From an uncultured Opitutia bacterium (GTDB lineage: Bacteria > Verrucomicrobiota > Verrucomicrobiia > Opitutales > Opitutaceae), in NCBI GenBank assembly GCA_903830425.1, contig CAIKTR010000164.1, forward strand, positions 1 through 38,476: a stretch of DNA of 38,476 bases, read 5' to 3'. Below, piece by piece: positions 23,680 to 31,009 of this stretch (position 1 is the first letter of the stretch; each line of letters starts with the position of its first letter). The notes below the pieces were generated by a model. That model did no database searches, was not told the origin of the DNA, and saw only the letters and a list, made by a program, of their open reading frames with translations. Made by a program: the position numbers and the translations under genes.

Positions 23680-24198
23680 TCAGCGGTTCCGGGCGGGCCG
23701 CGTCTGGGCGGCGCGATCGAGGCGCGCGAGCCGGTGGGGCAGCCCGAGGAGGAAAAGCCTGGCCGACGGGAAGTGCGGCGGCTCAAACGACGGGATCACC
23801 CAGACCTGCTCGGGCGGGATGCCCAGGGCCTCCATTTTATCCTGCGTGGATTCCGTGTGGGGCGGCCGGTTGTCGATCAGGGCGGCGCCGGGGCAGAGGC
23901 CGCGGCGGCAGTTCAGGATCATCGCGATGCTGAAGATGGTGCGCTCATCAAACCCCAGGGCGAAGGTCTGGGAGGCCGTCAGCGCAAAGCCGAAGAAGGC
24001 GCGGGTGAAGAGGAAGACCTGCCGGCCGCCGGCGCGACAGAGGCGGAGCAGTTCGGGGGCCTCGGGCCGGACGACGATCTCGTGACCGGCGGCGAACTGC
24101 GAATTCCGGAGCGGGGGCTCGGCTGGGGCGGTCGCCTCGCGGGCGTAGATCAGGGTCTCGTCGAGGTCGATGAACAGGGGCTGTTTTTTCGGCGGCAT
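23680..24198 (-). CDS. HAD-superfamily phosphatase, NIF/FCP1-like
   Basis: 172 residues. Motif I FIDLDETLIYA (Asp10, Asp12) close to the N-terminus is that of the FCP1/SCP (NLI-interacting factor) branch; the segment VRPEAPELLRLC and the VFLFTRAFFGFAL strand follow, and ALIDNRPPH supplies the acidic motif IV near residue 110. The size is close to the minimal NIF fold. It is cytoplasmic. The gene is on the minus strand between UroD copy 3 and the nucleotidyltransferase pair and appears monocistronic. The ATG at 24198 lies just 5 bases after a consensus TATAAT, so the transcript is probably leaderless. Confidence 0.82.
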   Translation of the reverse strand: MPPKKQPLFIDLDETLIYAREATAPAEPPLRNSQFAAGHEIVVRPEAPELLRLCRAGGRQVFLFTRAFFGFALTASQTFALGFDERTIFSIAMILNCRRGLCPGAALIDNRPPHTESTQDKMEALGIPPEQVWVIPSFEPPHFPSARLFLLGLPHRLARLDRAAQTRPARNR

Positions 24199-24209
24199 CG
24201 CCCATTATA
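24199..24209 (-). promoter_or_regulatory. -10 box giving a likely leaderless transcript of the HAD gene
   Basis: On the minus strand TATAAT (24209-24204) is followed by GGGCG and then the ATG at 24198. Initiation normally occurs six to eight bases after the -10 box, which here is the A of the ATG. No good -35 hexamer is seen at the normal distance. Confidence 0.6.
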
Positions 24210-24269
24210 TCAGCCGTGTAAACCCCTGCCGCGCTTATTCGCCTCTCCCGGAGGCGCGGGCCGGGCGCG

Positions 24270-25352
24270 TCACGCGCGGCCAGGGCCGGCGGCCGTCGGG
24301 CCCGGCCGGAGGCCCCGCTGGTTCTCGTCGTACAGGGCGAGGATGTTGTCGAGCGGGATGTCCTCGATGAACTCCTGGCTGCCGCAGAGGATGTAGCCGC
24401 CGTGGACCCGGGTGAGGGCGAGATACGCCTGGACTTCCGCCCGCACGTCCGCGGTCGAGCCGAAGGGCAGGGTGCGCTGCGTGTCCACGCCGCCGTGAAA
24501 GGTCAGGGCGCCGCCGAAATCCCGGACCAGCCCGGCCAGGTCCATGCCGTGGGCGGCGACCTGGATCGGGTCGAGAATGTCCACGCCGTCGGCCACCAGG
24601 CAGGGAATGATGTCCCGGATGGCGCCGCAGGAGTGGTTCATGACCTTGCAGCCGTGGTCGTGGGCGGCGTCGAAGAAGCGCTTCAGCGGCTGGCGGATGA
24701 AGTCGTTCCACATCCGGGGGGAAATATACATCCCGCGCTGTGTCCCGAAGTCGTTGCCGAAGTAGGCAATGTCGAGCCGGCCGCCCGCCGCCTGGAGGAA
24801 GCGCCGCGTCGCCTCGACCTCGTAGTCGACGACCCGGTCGATGATCGCGCGGATGACCTCGGGCTTGGTGTGCATCCACATCATGAACTCCTCCTGGCCG
24901 ATCAGCCACCCCACCTCGTGGAAAAACGGGCTCCAGGGCGCGCCGTAGGTGGCGTACTGGGCGTGATGCCGGCGGCAGTGCTCCGGCACCCCGGAGTAGT
25001 CGAGCCGCGCGGCGTCCGGCCAGGGGTGGGCCAGGACCTCGTCGAGGGTGGTGTCCTCGTTGAAGGGGGAGATGAAGTTGGGCCGGCCGTCGCCGGGATC
25101 GGTCGCACGGCGCCGGGCGCCCCACATGGTGCGCCCGTAGCCCTCGGCGTCGGGGCTGGTGTCGGGCTGGCTGTAATTGAAGACGATCCGCCGCATGTCC
25201 ACGCCCAGCGCGACCAGCAGCTCCTCGGCATCGGCCACGCCGAGCTTGCGGATCAGCGCGTCGGTCACGGCGGGGATGGCCCCGTAATCGGCCGGGGTCC
25301 GGTCCGTCGGGCGGTGGGCAATGGCTTGGAGGACGCGCTCGCGGGAGGTCAT
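24270..25352 (-). CDS. Uroporphyrinogen-decarboxylase-fold protein (MtaA/UroD superfamily), copy 3
   Basis: 360 residues from the ATG at 25352. It opens TSRERVLQAIAHRPTDRTP, almost the same as copy 1, and has HSCGAIRDIIPCLVADG, the zinc-type His-x-Cys site, then DILDPIQVAAHGMD and a closing GGYILCGSQEFIEDIP. It differs from HemE in size and in these motifs. It follows the AraC-type gene on the same strand (81 bases apart), so it may be co-transcribed with it or belong to the same regulon. Role inferred only from family: possibly a methyltransferase or demethylase in the use of methylated sugars or aromatic compounds. Confidence 0.86.
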   Translation of the reverse strand: MTSRERVLQAIAHRPTDRTPADYGAIPAVTDALIRKLGVADAEELLVALGVDMRRIVFNYSQPDTSPDAEGYGRTMWGARRRATDPGDGRPNFISPFNEDTTLDEVLAHPWPDAARLDYSGVPEHCRRHHAQYATYGAPWSPFFHEVGWLIGQEEFMMWMHTKPEVIRAIIDRVVDYEVEATRRFLQAAGGRLDIAYFGNDFGTQRGMYISPRMWNDFIRQPLKRFFDAAHDHGCKVMNHSCGAIRDIIPCLVADGVDILDPIQVAAHGMDLAGLVRDFGGALTFHGGVDTQRTLPFGSTADVRAEVQAYLALTRVHGGYILCGSQEFIEDIPLDNILALYDENQRGLRPGPTAAGPGRA

Positions 25353-25432
25353 GGGTGGTTGCCTGGCTACCGGCATTGGCGGGAACGGCCCGGGCTGCAA
25401 GGGCCATTCCCAGCGGCCGCCCCGGCGGCGGG

Positions 25433-26215
25433 CTAGGGCGGGCGGCGGGCGGCCCCGGCACCGTCGCGGTCGCGCGGCGCGCGCGTGCGCAGTTCGCGCG
25501 GCGAGAGGTGAAAGTGGCGCCGGAACAGCTTCGACAGCTGGTACTCGTCGTTCAGGCCCACCGCGGGCGCGATCGCCTTCACCGGCAGGCCGGACGCCAG
25601 CATCATCGCCCGGGCGCGGTGCACCCGCATCAGCTGCAGCTCCTGCATCGGCGTGCGCCCGCCGAGCCGCTTGAATTTCCGCACGAAGGCAAATTTGCTC
25701 ATGCGCACCCGCCGGGCCAGGTCGTCCAGATAGATCGCGCGCGCCAGGTTCTGCTCCATGTGCATCCGCATCTCCTCCAGCCACGGGTCGCGGGGCGAGT
25801 GGCCCAGCCGCCGCACCTCGCCGAGCACCGCCGCGAGCAGCGGGTGGAGGTGGTCGGTCGCGACGCCGGAGCGCTGGTCGCGCAGCAGCCACCCGACCAT
25901 CTGCCGGACACGCGCATCGGCATCGCGCGTACGCAGGGCAACATTTGCCACAAGCGGCGCGTCCGCCTTGAAGGCGAGGAAAACCGTGTTCACGGGATCG
26001 GCCGGGTCCGAGGTCTCCTCGTGCGCGACGCCGGCGCGGTAGAAGAGCAGGTCGCCCGCCTCCCCTTGCACGGTCTCCTCGGGGGTTTTCAGGGTCATGC
26101 GCCCGCTCAGCACCACGATGAGCTCGTGGATGCGGTGGCTGTGGCTCGGCATGTGCCAGTCGCGCTGCGGCTGCACTTCACCGGCGCTGAGAAATTCGCA
26201 GCTAGGGGCAGGCAT
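25433..26215 (-). CDS. AraC-family transcriptional regulator with N-terminal cupin domain
   Basis: 260 residues from the ATG at 26215; an in-frame start at 26251 would add 12 residues. Residues about 10-85 form a cupin sensor domain (HSHRIHELIVVLSG … GDLLFYRAGVAHE), as in sugar-responsive AraC proteins. The last 100 residues hold the paired helix-turn-helix (LDDLARRVRMSKFAFVRKF, then AIAPAVGLNDEYQLSKLF and SPRELR). The gene is divergent from the dehydrogenase operon with 74 bases between starts, the classic arrangement for control of that operon. The gap contains CCAGC … GCTGG, a possible half-site pair. Confidence 0.92.
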   Translation of the reverse strand: MPAPSCEFLSAGEVQPQRDWHMPSHSHRIHELIVVLSGRMTLKTPEETVQGEAGDLLFYRAGVAHEETSDPADPVNTVFLAFKADAPLVANVALRTRDADARVRQMVGWLLRDQRSGVATDHLHPLLAAVLGEVRRLGHSPRDPWLEEMRMHMEQNLARAIYLDDLARRVRMSKFAFVRKFKRLGGRTPMQELQLMRVHRARAMMLASGLPVKAIAPAVGLNDEYQLSKLFRRHFHLSPRELRTRAPRDRDGAGAARRPP

Positions 26216-26289
26216 GGGCAATATCCGACAAGTCTTGGCAACCCCCGCCATTCTCGCCAGCCCCGAATGCTGGTAGGCTGTGGGCTCTT

Positions 26290-27351
26290 ATGACCCCAAA
26301 GAAAATCCGCCTCGCTTTCGCCGGTGTCGGCGGGATGGGCCAGGCCGCCCATCTCCGCAACTACGCCACGCTGCGCGACGACTGCGAAGTCGTCGCCCTC
26401 GCCGAAATCCGCCCCCTGCAGGCGCAGGCGGTCGCCAAGAAATACAACGTGCCCAAGGTCTACCGCACCATCGCGGAGATGCTGGCGGCCGAAAAGGTCG
26501 ATGCTATCGTGGCCTCGCAGCCCTTCACCCGGCACGGGATCCTGGTCCCCGAGATTGCGCGCGCGGGCGTGCCGATCTTCACCGAGAAGCCCATCGCGGC
26601 GTCGGTCGCCGTGGGCGAGCGCATCGTCGCGTCGGTCGCGCAAAGCGGCACCTGGCACATGGTCGGCTACCACAAGCGCAGCGACCCGGCGACCGAGTAT
26701 GCCAAGCGGACGATTGACGGGCTCAAGGCCTCCGGCGAGCTGGGCAAGCTGACCTACGTGCGCATCTCCATGCCGCCGGGCGACTGGATCGCCGCGGGCT
26801 GGACCGACACGATTCACAGCGCGGATCCGGCCCCGGCGCTCGAGCTCGATCCCCCGCCGGCCGACATGGACGCGGCGACCACCAAGGAGTACGAGGCGTT
26901 CGTGAACTACTACATCCATCAGGTGAACCTCCTGCGCTTCCTCGTGGGCGAGCCGTACCAGGTTTCCTACGCCGATCCGGCCAAGGTGCTCCTCGTGGCG
27001 CACAGTGCGAGCGGCGTCCCCTGCACCATCGAGATGGCGGCTTACCAGACGACACTCGACTGGCAGGAGACCGCGCTCGTCGGCTTTGAGCGCGGCTACG
27101 TGAAGCTCTCCCTGCCCGCCCCGCTCGCGCACAACCGCGCCGGCACCGTCGAGATTCTCAAGGACCCGGGACAGGGCGCCGTCCCCGTCACGCTGCACCC
27201 GCAGATGCCGTGGATGCACGCCATGCGCAACCAGGCGCTCAACTTCATCAAGGCGGTCCGCGGCGAGGCGCCCGCCCCGTGCCTCGCCCCCGAGGCGCTC
27301 GAGGACATCAAGATCGCCCGCGAATACATCCGCCTGCTCAAAGGAGTCTGA
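26290..27351 (+). CDS. Gfo/Idh/MocA family oxidoreductase
   Basis: 353 residues, NAD(P)-dependent dehydrogenase of the glucose-fructose oxidoreductase, inositol dehydrogenase and rhizopine type. The Rossmann start FAGVGGMGQAAHL (about 10-22) and the EKPIA motif with the catalytic-site Lys100 are clear. The C-terminal domain (from about 125) carries the sheet that binds the sugar. Cytoplasmic. It heads a three-gene operon with a FG-GAP propeller protein (2-base gap) and a TIM-barrel epimerase. No Shine-Dalgarno sequence is present; a TAGGCT ten bases before the ATG may be the -10. Substrate is probably a sugar or sugar acid but cannot be named. Confidence 0.93.
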   Translation: MTPKKIRLAFAGVGGMGQAAHLRNYATLRDDCEVVALAEIRPLQAQAVAKKYNVPKVYRTIAEMLAAEKVDAIVASQPFTRHGILVPEIARAGVPIFTEKPIAASVAVGERIVASVAQSGTWHMVGYHKRSDPATEYAKRTIDGLKASGELGKLTYVRISMPPGDWIAAGWTDTIHSADPAPALELDPPPADMDAATTKEYEAFVNYYIHQVNLLRFLVGEPYQVSYADPAKVLLVAHSASGVPCTIEMAAYQTTLDWQETALVGFERGYVKLSLPAPLAHNRAGTVEILKDPGQGAVPVTLHPQMPWMHAMRNQALNFIKAVRGEAPAPCLAPEALEDIKIAREYIRLLKGV

Positions 27352-27353
27352 CC

Positions 27354-28457
27354 ATGGCCCTCTCCTTCCATAAACGCGTCCTCTCGGCCGAGCGCTACGA
27401 GTCGGCCGGCATCTTTGACGTCAACGGCGACGGCATCCCCGACATCGTCAGCGGCGGCTACTGGTACCAGGGCCCTGACTTCAAGCGGCAGCACAAGATC
27501 GGCGGCGTCACGGCGCACGACGAATACTACGACGATTTCTCCACCATCGCCATGGACATCAATGGCGACGGCCGGCTCGACTACCTCACGGGCGGCTGGT
27601 GGGGGCAGACCCTCCGCTGGCGCGAGAACACCGGCGACTACACGCGGGACTGGCCGGAGCACATCGTCGCGCAGACCGGCTCCATCGAGTCGACCCGCGC
27701 GTGGGATGTCGACGGCGACGGCGAGCTGGAAATCGTGCCCAACACGCCCGGCGCCCCGCTGGTCGTCTACAAGCTCATCCGCGACGCGCAGGGCAAAGGC
27801 ACCGGCCGGTTTGCCGCGCACAAGCTCAAGATGGCGGGCCGCGAAAACGACCATCAGGGCCACGGGCTGGGGTTTGGCGACCTCACCGGCAACGGCCGCG
27901 GCGACTTTGTGCTGGCCAACGGCTGGCTCGAGGCGCCGGCCGATCCCTACCAGGGCACCTGGACCTGGCACCCCGACTTCACCCTCGGCCGCGCGCCGAG
28001 CGTGCCGATCCTGGTCGTCGACCTCAACGGCGACGGCCAGAACGAACTCATCCTCGGCGAGGGCCACGGCTACGGCCTCAGCTGGTGGGACTACCGGCTC
28101 GACGCCGCCGGGAAGCGCACGTGGACGCGCCACGAGATCGACCCGCTCAGCAGCCAGTATCACGACCTCCAGTGGGTCGATATCGACGGCGACGGCCAAA
28201 ACGAGCTCATCACCGGCAAGCGCTTCCGCGCCCATCCGCAGGGCGATGGCGGCGACAAGGATCCCTACGGCTGGTATGTCTTCAAGTGGACCGGCGAGTC
28301 CTTCGCGAAACACGTCATCGACTTCGGCCCGCTCGGCACCGGCAAGGGCCTCGGCATTCACTTCGCCGTCGCCGACCTGGATGGCGACGGGCGGCTCGAC
28401 GTCGTGGCGCCGGGCAAGGACGGGCTCGCGATCTACTTCAACCAAGGCAACACATGA
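27354..28457 (+). CDS. FG-GAP/VCBS-repeat beta-propeller protein without signal peptide
   Basis: 367 residues. Seven Ca-binding-loop repeats of the form D-x-[ND]-G-[DN]-G-x-x-[DE] are visible: NGDGIPD, NGDGRLD, DGDGELE, TGNGRGD, NGDGQNE, DGDGQNE and DGDGRLD, spaced about 45-60 residues apart, which fits a seven-bladed propeller. The start (ALSFHKRVLSAERYES) has no signal peptide or hydrophobic helix, so a cytoplasmic protein is predicted, unlike the usual secreted members. The ATG is preceded by AAGGAG at 27341-27346. Its stop overlaps the next gene (ATGA). It may bind a sugar or an adjacent enzyme, an inference. Confidence 0.85.
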   Translation: MALSFHKRVLSAERYESAGIFDVNGDGIPDIVSGGYWYQGPDFKRQHKIGGVTAHDEYYDDFSTIAMDINGDGRLDYLTGGWWGQTLRWRENTGDYTRDWPEHIVAQTGSIESTRAWDVDGDGELEIVPNTPGAPLVVYKLIRDAQGKGTGRFAAHKLKMAGRENDHQGHGLGFGDLTGNGRGDFVLANGWLEAPADPYQGTWTWHPDFTLGRAPSVPILVVDLNGDGQNELILGEGHGYGLSWWDYRLDAAGKRTWTRHEIDPLSSQYHDLQWVDIDGDGQNELITGKRFRAHPQGDGGDKDPYGWYVFKWTGESFAKHVIDFGPLGTGKGLGIHFAVADLDGDGRLDVVAPGKDGLAIYFNQGNT

Positions 28458-29293
28458 AAATTGGCATGAACCTCCTGCTTTGGACCGCCAAGGTGACCGA
28501 AGCCCACGACCCGCTCCTCGCCGCGCTGCGGCAGACCGGCTTTGATGGCGTCGAGATACCCGTCTTCGAAGGCACCTCGGCGGAATACCAGGCGCTCGGC
28601 GGCAAGCTGCGCAACCTCGGCCTCGGCGCCACCGCCGTGACCGTGATGGCGCCGGAAGCCAGCCCGATCAGCCCCGATCCGAAGATCCGGCAGGCCGCCG
28701 TCGACCGCCTCAAGTGGGTGCTCGACCGTTGCGCCGACTTCAACGCCGAGGTGCTCTGCGGCCCGCTGCATTCGCCGCTCGGCGTGTTCAGCGGCGCTCC
28801 GCCCACGCGCGACGAGCGCCTGCGCGGGCGGGAGACGATGCAGCAGGTCGCCGCGCACGCCGCCGCCGTGAAGGTGACGCTCGCCGTCGAATACCTGAAC
28901 CGCTTTGAGAGCTACTTCCTCACCACGGCCGCGGACACCGCGAAATGGGTCGGTGAAATCAACCATCCCGCCTGTGGCATGCTGTGGGACACGTTCCACG
29001 CGCACATCGAGGAGAAGGACTCGGCCGCCGCGCTGGAGGCGGTGCGCCGGCACGTGGTGCACGTGCACCTGAGCGAAAACGACCGCGGCACGCCGGGCAC
29101 GGGCCAGGTGAAGTGGGCGGAGACGTTCGCGACGTTGAAAAAGATCCGCTACGACCGCTGGCTCGTCATCGAGGCGTTTGGCCGGGCGCTGCCCGACCTG
29201 GCCGCCGCCACCCGCGTCTGGCGCGACCTCTTTGCCGACCCCAAGGACGTTTACACCGACGGCCTGGCCTTCATCCGCCGCGGCATCCGCTGA
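28454..29293 (+). CDS. TIM-barrel sugar isomerase/epimerase (xylose-isomerase-like)
   Basis: 279 residues, AP endonuclease 2/xylose isomerase-like fold. Metal-site regions of the D-psicose/D-tagatose 3-epimerase branch are present: LAVEYLNRFE (Glu near residue 145), GMLWDTFHAHIEE, VHVHLSENDRG, and a late LVIEAF with Glu. Each of the four provides a metal or catalytic residue in the family. The start overlaps the FG-GAP stop (ATGA). It is the last gene of the operon and is followed by a terminator. With the dehydrogenase it could interconvert and oxidise a rare keto sugar or inositol-type compound. Confidence 0.9.
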   Translation: MKIGMNLLLWTAKVTEAHDPLLAALRQTGFDGVEIPVFEGTSAEYQALGGKLRNLGLGATAVTVMAPEASPISPDPKIRQAAVDRLKWVLDRCADFNAEVLCGPLHSPLGVFSGAPPTRDERLRGRETMQQVAAHAAAVKVTLAVEYLNRFESYFLTTAADTAKWVGEINHPACGMLWDTFHAHIEEKDSAAALEAVRRHVVHVHLSENDRGTPGTGQVKWAETFATLKKIRYDRWLVIEAFGRALPDLAAATRVWRDLFADPKDVYTDGLAFIRRGIR

Positions 29294-29298
29294 AAGGC

Positions 29299-29329
29299 GC
29301 CGCCGGCCTCGCCGCCGGCGGCCCATTTT
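29299..29329 (+). terminator. Terminator of the dehydrogenase-epimerase operon
   Basis: GCCGCCGGC (29299-29307) pairs with GCCGGCGGC (29314-29322) over a 6-base loop, followed by a short T run (29326-29329). It begins 6 bases after the epimerase stop. Confidence 0.72.
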
Positions 29330-29389
29330 CCATGCCGCGCCGCGCGTGCGGTCCGGCGGTTGCGTGCGCCCCGCCGTCCGCCCGTCGGC

Positions 29390-29974
29390 TTAACGACCCC
29401 CCGGCAGATCCGGCGCGGGACGGCCCAAAGCGAAGAACAGGTGGGGGCGCAGCGGATGATCGACCGGCAGCTTGGGATGAAGAAAGTCGCGGGTCTGGTC
29501 GCGTCGGAAGCCCAGACGGCCCATGACCCGCTGGGAGGCGAGGTTGGTGCTCGAGGTGAAGGTGACGATCTCCGGCACGTCGAGCCGCGCAAATCCGTCC
29601 TGGAGCACCGCCCGCATGGCCTCGGTGATGAGGCCCCGGCCCCGGGCAGCTGGATGCAACCGCCAGGTCGCCTCGACTCCGGGATGAAACGGCAGGTCAC
29701 TACGGACCGGCTGCAGGCCGGCGGCCCCCACCAGCTTGCCGGCCGGGTCCTGCACGACCCAGACGCCCCACTGATTTTCGAACAGGAACTTCCGATCACG
29801 CTCGAAGGCCTGGGCGGCAAGGTCGGGCGACAGGGCTCCGCCCAGCCAATAGGCGATGTCGGGATCGGCATGGAGGGCCTGGAATCTGGGTAGGTCATCA
29901 TCCTGCCAGGCGCGCAAAAAAGGATGGGGTGGCTTCACCGGTGCTTGGCTAGAATTCCCGTCACCGGGCGTCAA
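29390..29974 (-). CDS. GNAT-family N-acetyltransferase (RimJ/RimL-like)
   Basis: 194 residues. Typical RimJ/RimL features: LRAWQDDDLPRFQALHADPD near the start, then VWVVQDPAGKLVGAAGL, and the acetyl-CoA loop HPAARGRGLITEAMRAVL (motif A, near residue 105-122), ending with NLASQRVMGRLGF. Acetyl acceptor unknown. The start is uncertain: a TTG at 29974 gives a 20-residue extension and overlaps the stop of a small upstream frame (TTGA). It is convergent with the epimerase operon and marks the entry into lower-GC DNA. Confidence 0.82.
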   Translation of the reverse strand: MTPGDGNSSQAPVKPPHPFLRAWQDDDLPRFQALHADPDIAYWLGGALSPDLAAQAFERDRKFLFENQWGVWVVQDPAGKLVGAAGLQPVRSDLPFHPGVEATWRLHPAARGRGLITEAMRAVLQDGFARLDVPEIVTFTSSTNLASQRVMGRLGFRRDQTRDFLHPKLPVDHPLRPHLFFALGRPAPDLPGGR

Positions 29975-30138
29975 GCGGGTGGGCGTCCATTCACATCATG
30001 GATGAATCGGCCCCGCACGATAGCGGCGCACTCTTCCCGGCGATGTGCGTAGGACATTTCCCATTGATCATACCACCCATTCACGCGGCTAGGACCCACC
30101 CGCAAGTAGCGACAGAAATGCCAACGAATGCGCAGCAA
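29971..30138 (-). CDS. Possible small protein upstream of the acetyltransferase
   Basis: A 55-residue frame that begins at a TTG (30138) and ends with TGA overlapping the TTG of the acetyltransferase (TTGA, like the ATGA junctions elsewhere). The composition is protein-like: several Trp and Tyr (GWYDQWEMSYAHRREEC), no long runs of Arg/Pro. No family is recognised. The frame remains open to 30297, but the upstream part is opposite the membrane-protein gene and looks like antisense. The short reading is plausible but weak. Confidence 0.3.
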   Translation of the reverse strand: MLRIRWHFCRYLRVGPSRVNGWYDQWEMSYAHRREECAAIVRGRFIHDVNGRPPA

Positions 30139-30167
30139 GTAATTATTTGATCTGCCATCCTGTAAAC

Positions 30168-30608
30168 ATGGAGGATTTCTGGAAAGAAATTGCTCATCAT
30201 CGAGGGGTGGCGGCGCTCTTCGCTGGCTATTGGCTGGCAACAGTGATCGCGGTCCCCTTTGCCTGGCGGGGTGGCATCCCAGGTCCCGTCGTGGCACTGC
30301 TGCTGAGCAACTGCCTGATTTGGGGTGCGCTCATCAGTTGGTGGCGGGGACAATCGACGGAGCGCACTTATTCCGCAGGAAGCAGAATCAGAGGTGGCGC
30401 GCTTGCCGGAGTGCTCGTCGGCGAGATTACGTTGCTGGTGATAAAGGGAGGCGCCGTTGACGAATTGATCGGATGGATCAGGGGCAGGCCGCATTTCGGG
30501 CAGTGGGGCGAGGTGCTTGAATTCGCGATCGCCCTCGGACTGATCGGCGCACTGCTCGGTTCTGTTGGGGCAGCGGGCCCCGCATTATTGCGGCCGCGCT
30601 CCCAGTGA
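30168..30608 (+). CDS. Small four-helix membrane protein
   Basis: 146 residues from the ATG at 30168 (an earlier in-frame start at 30147 adds seven residues). Four hydrophobic segments are seen: about 14-32, 38-57, 76-94 and 115-140, with an Arg-rich loop (TERTYSAGSRIRGG) after the second. No family is recognised. Its codon use is less GC-rich than in the flanking genes. A GCGGAAC … GTTCCGC hairpin starts right at the stop codon (30609-30628). Confidence 0.6.
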   Translation: MEDFWKEIAHHRGVAALFAGYWLATVIAVPFAWRGGIPGPVVALLLSNCLIWGALISWWRGQSTERTYSAGSRIRGGALAGVLVGEITLLVIKGGAVDELIGWIRGRPHFGQWGEVLEFAIALGLIGALLGSVGAAGPALLRPRSQ

Positions 30609-31009
30609 GCGGAACTGTCCGGTTCCGCCCAGTTCATCACCGGTGAGGTTCGCCGACGCGCCAACCTCACGGCTGGATCGGCGGGGAGACCGATTCCATT
30701 TTGGCTGAATCGAAGACCCGGTCTGGCGGGACCGGGCCTCGAAAACAGAATTCTGTGCCGACCCCGTGCCGGCCGGTTGCTACGCAAATCAAGGAGCGCG
30801 ACCCCCAGCGGTCAGCGTTGAGGCGAGGACTGGATGAAGCAAAATAAGGCCCCGCGACGGGACCTAAGCCAGGTCCGGATCGACAACCTGCGGTCGCGTT
30901 ACATACCTGTCTCAGACACAAAACGAGCAAGGCCGCGGGCTGGTGCGCGGGGTGCCCAAAACAGTCCAAGGGATTTTGACCCTCAAGCCTTGATCGTTTC
31001 CCATAACCT
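30609..31009. other. Intergenic region of 401 bases with hairpins and a repeat copy
   Basis: No coding sequence can be supported. It holds a hairpin at 30609-30628, one copy of the 41-base stem-loop repeat (30712-30752) followed by the palindrome ACAGAATTCTGT (30745-30756), and at about 30833-30870 a related hairpin preceded by ATGAAGCAAAA, the same lead-in that precedes the second repeat copy at 34285. The last 100 bases contain no clear promoter for the xylanase gene. Confidence 0.7.
30712..30752 (+). repeat. Stem-loop repeat, copy 1 (ends CTCGAAAACAGAATT)
   Basis: 41-base element matching 34292-34332 at 34 of 41 positions without gaps. The stem AGACCCGGTC / GACCGGGCCT has nine of ten pairs. 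A T-A pair here corresponds to a C-G pair in copy 2, a compensatory change, so the fold itself seems conserved. Confidence 0.75.

Noticed and set aside
23632-24396. A 254-codon plus-strand frame opposite the NIF-type phosphatase
   Set aside because: Shadow frame; the phosphatase frame has HAD motifs and a promoter at its start.
30081-30494. A 137-codon minus-strand frame opposite the small membrane protein
   Set aside because: No recognisable pattern; the plus-strand frame has four clear hydrophobic helices.
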